In this document: positions 63,136-64,000 of the stretch, piece after piece | How the letters are laid out: every line of letters starts with the position of its first letter | Position numbering within the stretch: the stretch's first letter is position 1 | NCBI GenBank assembly: GCA_006386115.1 | Contig: VFIW01000130.1 | Coordinates: 1 to 64,000, forward strand | From: Globisporangium splendens | Taxonomy: Eukaryota; Oomycota; Peronosporomycetes; Pythiales; Pythiaceae | Reading direction: 5' to 3' | DNA: 64,000 bases | Made by a program: the position numbers and the translations under genes | The notes under the pieces: generated by a model | Told to the model about the DNA's origin: nothing | Seen by the model: the letters and a program-made list of their open reading frames with translations, nothing else | Databases searched by the model: none

Positions 63136-64000
63136 TCATTGTGCGGGAGGATTATTCGGCGTGTATTGATACGACATGGAAGACGAAGGGAACGATGGGG
63201 TTGGTTGCGGTGCCGGGGAAAACGGATCCTGGTTCGTATAGGGACGATACTGAGCATGCGGCGACGGAGAGGAAAACATGTTTTGCCAATCCTGACTCGT
63301 TCTTGGCGACGGATCCAACATGGACGGAGCTGTTGGATTCAACACTGCTGCTCCTGTCACGTAGCCTTGAGCTTGGTGACTCGATGTTTTCGCGCGGAAA
63401 CTCAACAGGTCTTCGGCGACCGCGCCGCGGCGGGAAGCATCATTTGTCGTCGTCGACATTGGTTCTGCAAAATGGCCAGTGTGGTTGATGCGGCGAGAAG
63501 ACTCGGTTACAGGAATCCACGGTGAAAGAGCAACGCCCGTTGTCGCCAAAGTGAGTTTGGGATCCTGAGGCTCAGGCTGTGCGCTTCCATCCTTTGGATG
63601 GTCTTGTTGTTGCTGTGAAACTGATTGCCTACCGCAATTGGGAGTCGAGTCTTGGCCACGAGGTTGCAGCTTCAAGTTGTCAACAAGTGTCTCCAGAATG
63701 ACGCGAACGTCTGTTTGCTGACGCTGAATGACATTCTCTAGTGCAGTCTGCGCGGCTTCCAACGTGAACAATGGCGTCGTTCGTTGCGCCGGTTTCTTGT
63801 TGTCTTTGGAGTTGGTGAAGGCGGCCATCGCCGAGGCAATGGCTGTGAGAACCTCGGGTGAGGTCTTTGATGATACGTGGACCTGGCCAAGCGCGTGCAT
63901 GAGGAGCTTTTCTTCGACCGAGGTAAGAGTCACGACACAGTCGTACACCGGAGTATATTCGTTGTCATCACAGTGAGCGTCTTGGTTGCTTCTGCCCGCA
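63136..64000 (-). CDS. Partial unrecognised gene, 5' end outside the window
   Basis: Minus-strand frame open from the right edge to a stop at 63136, over 285 codons. The N-terminal part shown is helical (VEEKLLMHALGQVHV, LEAAQTALENVIQRQQTDVRVILETLV). The rest is Ser/Pro/Gln-rich and likely disordered, ending with Tyr/Pro/Asn-rich sequence (SYQYTPNNPPAQ). The GTG at 63948 is not the start; the frame continues to the edge. No family recognised. Confidence 0.55.
   Translation of the reverse strand, partial: AGRSNQDAHCDDNEYTPVYDCVVTLTSVEEKLLMHALGQVHVSSKTSPEVLTAIASAMAAFTNSKDNKKPAQRTTPLFTLEAAQTALENVIQRQQTDVRVILETLVDNLKLQPRGQDSTPNCGRQSVSQQQQDHPKDGSAQPEPQDPKLTLATTGVALSPWIPVTESSRRINHTGHFAEPMSTTTNDASRRGAVAEDLLSFRAKTSSHQAQGYVTGAAVLNPTAPSMLDPSPRTSQDWQNMFSSPSPHAQYRPYTNQDPFSPAPQPTPSFPSSSMSYQYTPNNPPAQ

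Overview
This window is eukaryotic and reads as the nuclear genome of an oomycete. The pointers are two elicitin-like secreted proteins with GPI-type C-termini, TKL kinases with an N-terminal helical bundle, oomycete-style Ty3/gypsy and non-LTR retroelement relics, short introns of about 45 to 130 bases with GT..AG ends, and very tight gene spacing. A Pythium-like or other peronosporalean genus is plausible, but the sequence alone does not fix it. Several reading frames open with GTG or TTG, which I did not accept as starts; I moved them to the first sensible ATG. Exon joins were checked by phase: wherever I give exons, the summed length is a multiple of three and the join gives a family-consistent protein.

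Layout. 0.6-5.6 kb: three tandem TKL kinase genes (kinase, pseudokinase, kinase) sharing an N-terminal bundle like the MLKL/HeLo class. 5.7-7.4 kb: remnants of a non-LTR-type element. 7.7-11.5 kb: a coiled-coil gene split by a 5'-truncated LINE with a 13-base target duplication. 11.6-12.6 kb: an SR splicing factor. 13.2-14.7 kb: a transposon tail, a tRNA-like Pol III promoter and a PH-domain gene. 15.1-21.4 kb: ECM29. 21.6-22.6 kb: a nucleotide-sugar transporter. 25.2-30.1 kb: four UreH/NicO-type nickel transporter paralogues arranged + + - -. 31.3-35.8 kb: 3-isopropylmalate dehydrogenase, a TFIIS-N domain protein and an NRAMP metal transporter. 36.1-39.0 kb: a decayed gypsy/copia chimera. 39.5-46.9 kb: PRMT7, a divergent F1-ATPase alpha-like protein and an SLC25 carrier. 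47.0-49.8 kb: a broken FAM161 gene. 51.1-53.3 kb: two elicitin-like genes. 54-60.1 kb: a large armadillo-repeat gene with two lesions. 61-62.6 kb: a cystathionine gamma-synthase-like enzyme. The right edge holds a partial gene.

Themes. Five metal transporters (four Ni-type plus NRAMP) lie within 11 kb. The two genes with cilium/centrosome-type features, FAM161 and the CCDC66/CSPP1-like coiled-coil gene, are both disrupted. Otherwise well-kept genes carry isolated lesions: a 34-base tandem duplication, in-frame TGA codons and one homopolymer frameshift. These are either real decay or assembly errors, and read-level checks would separate the two.
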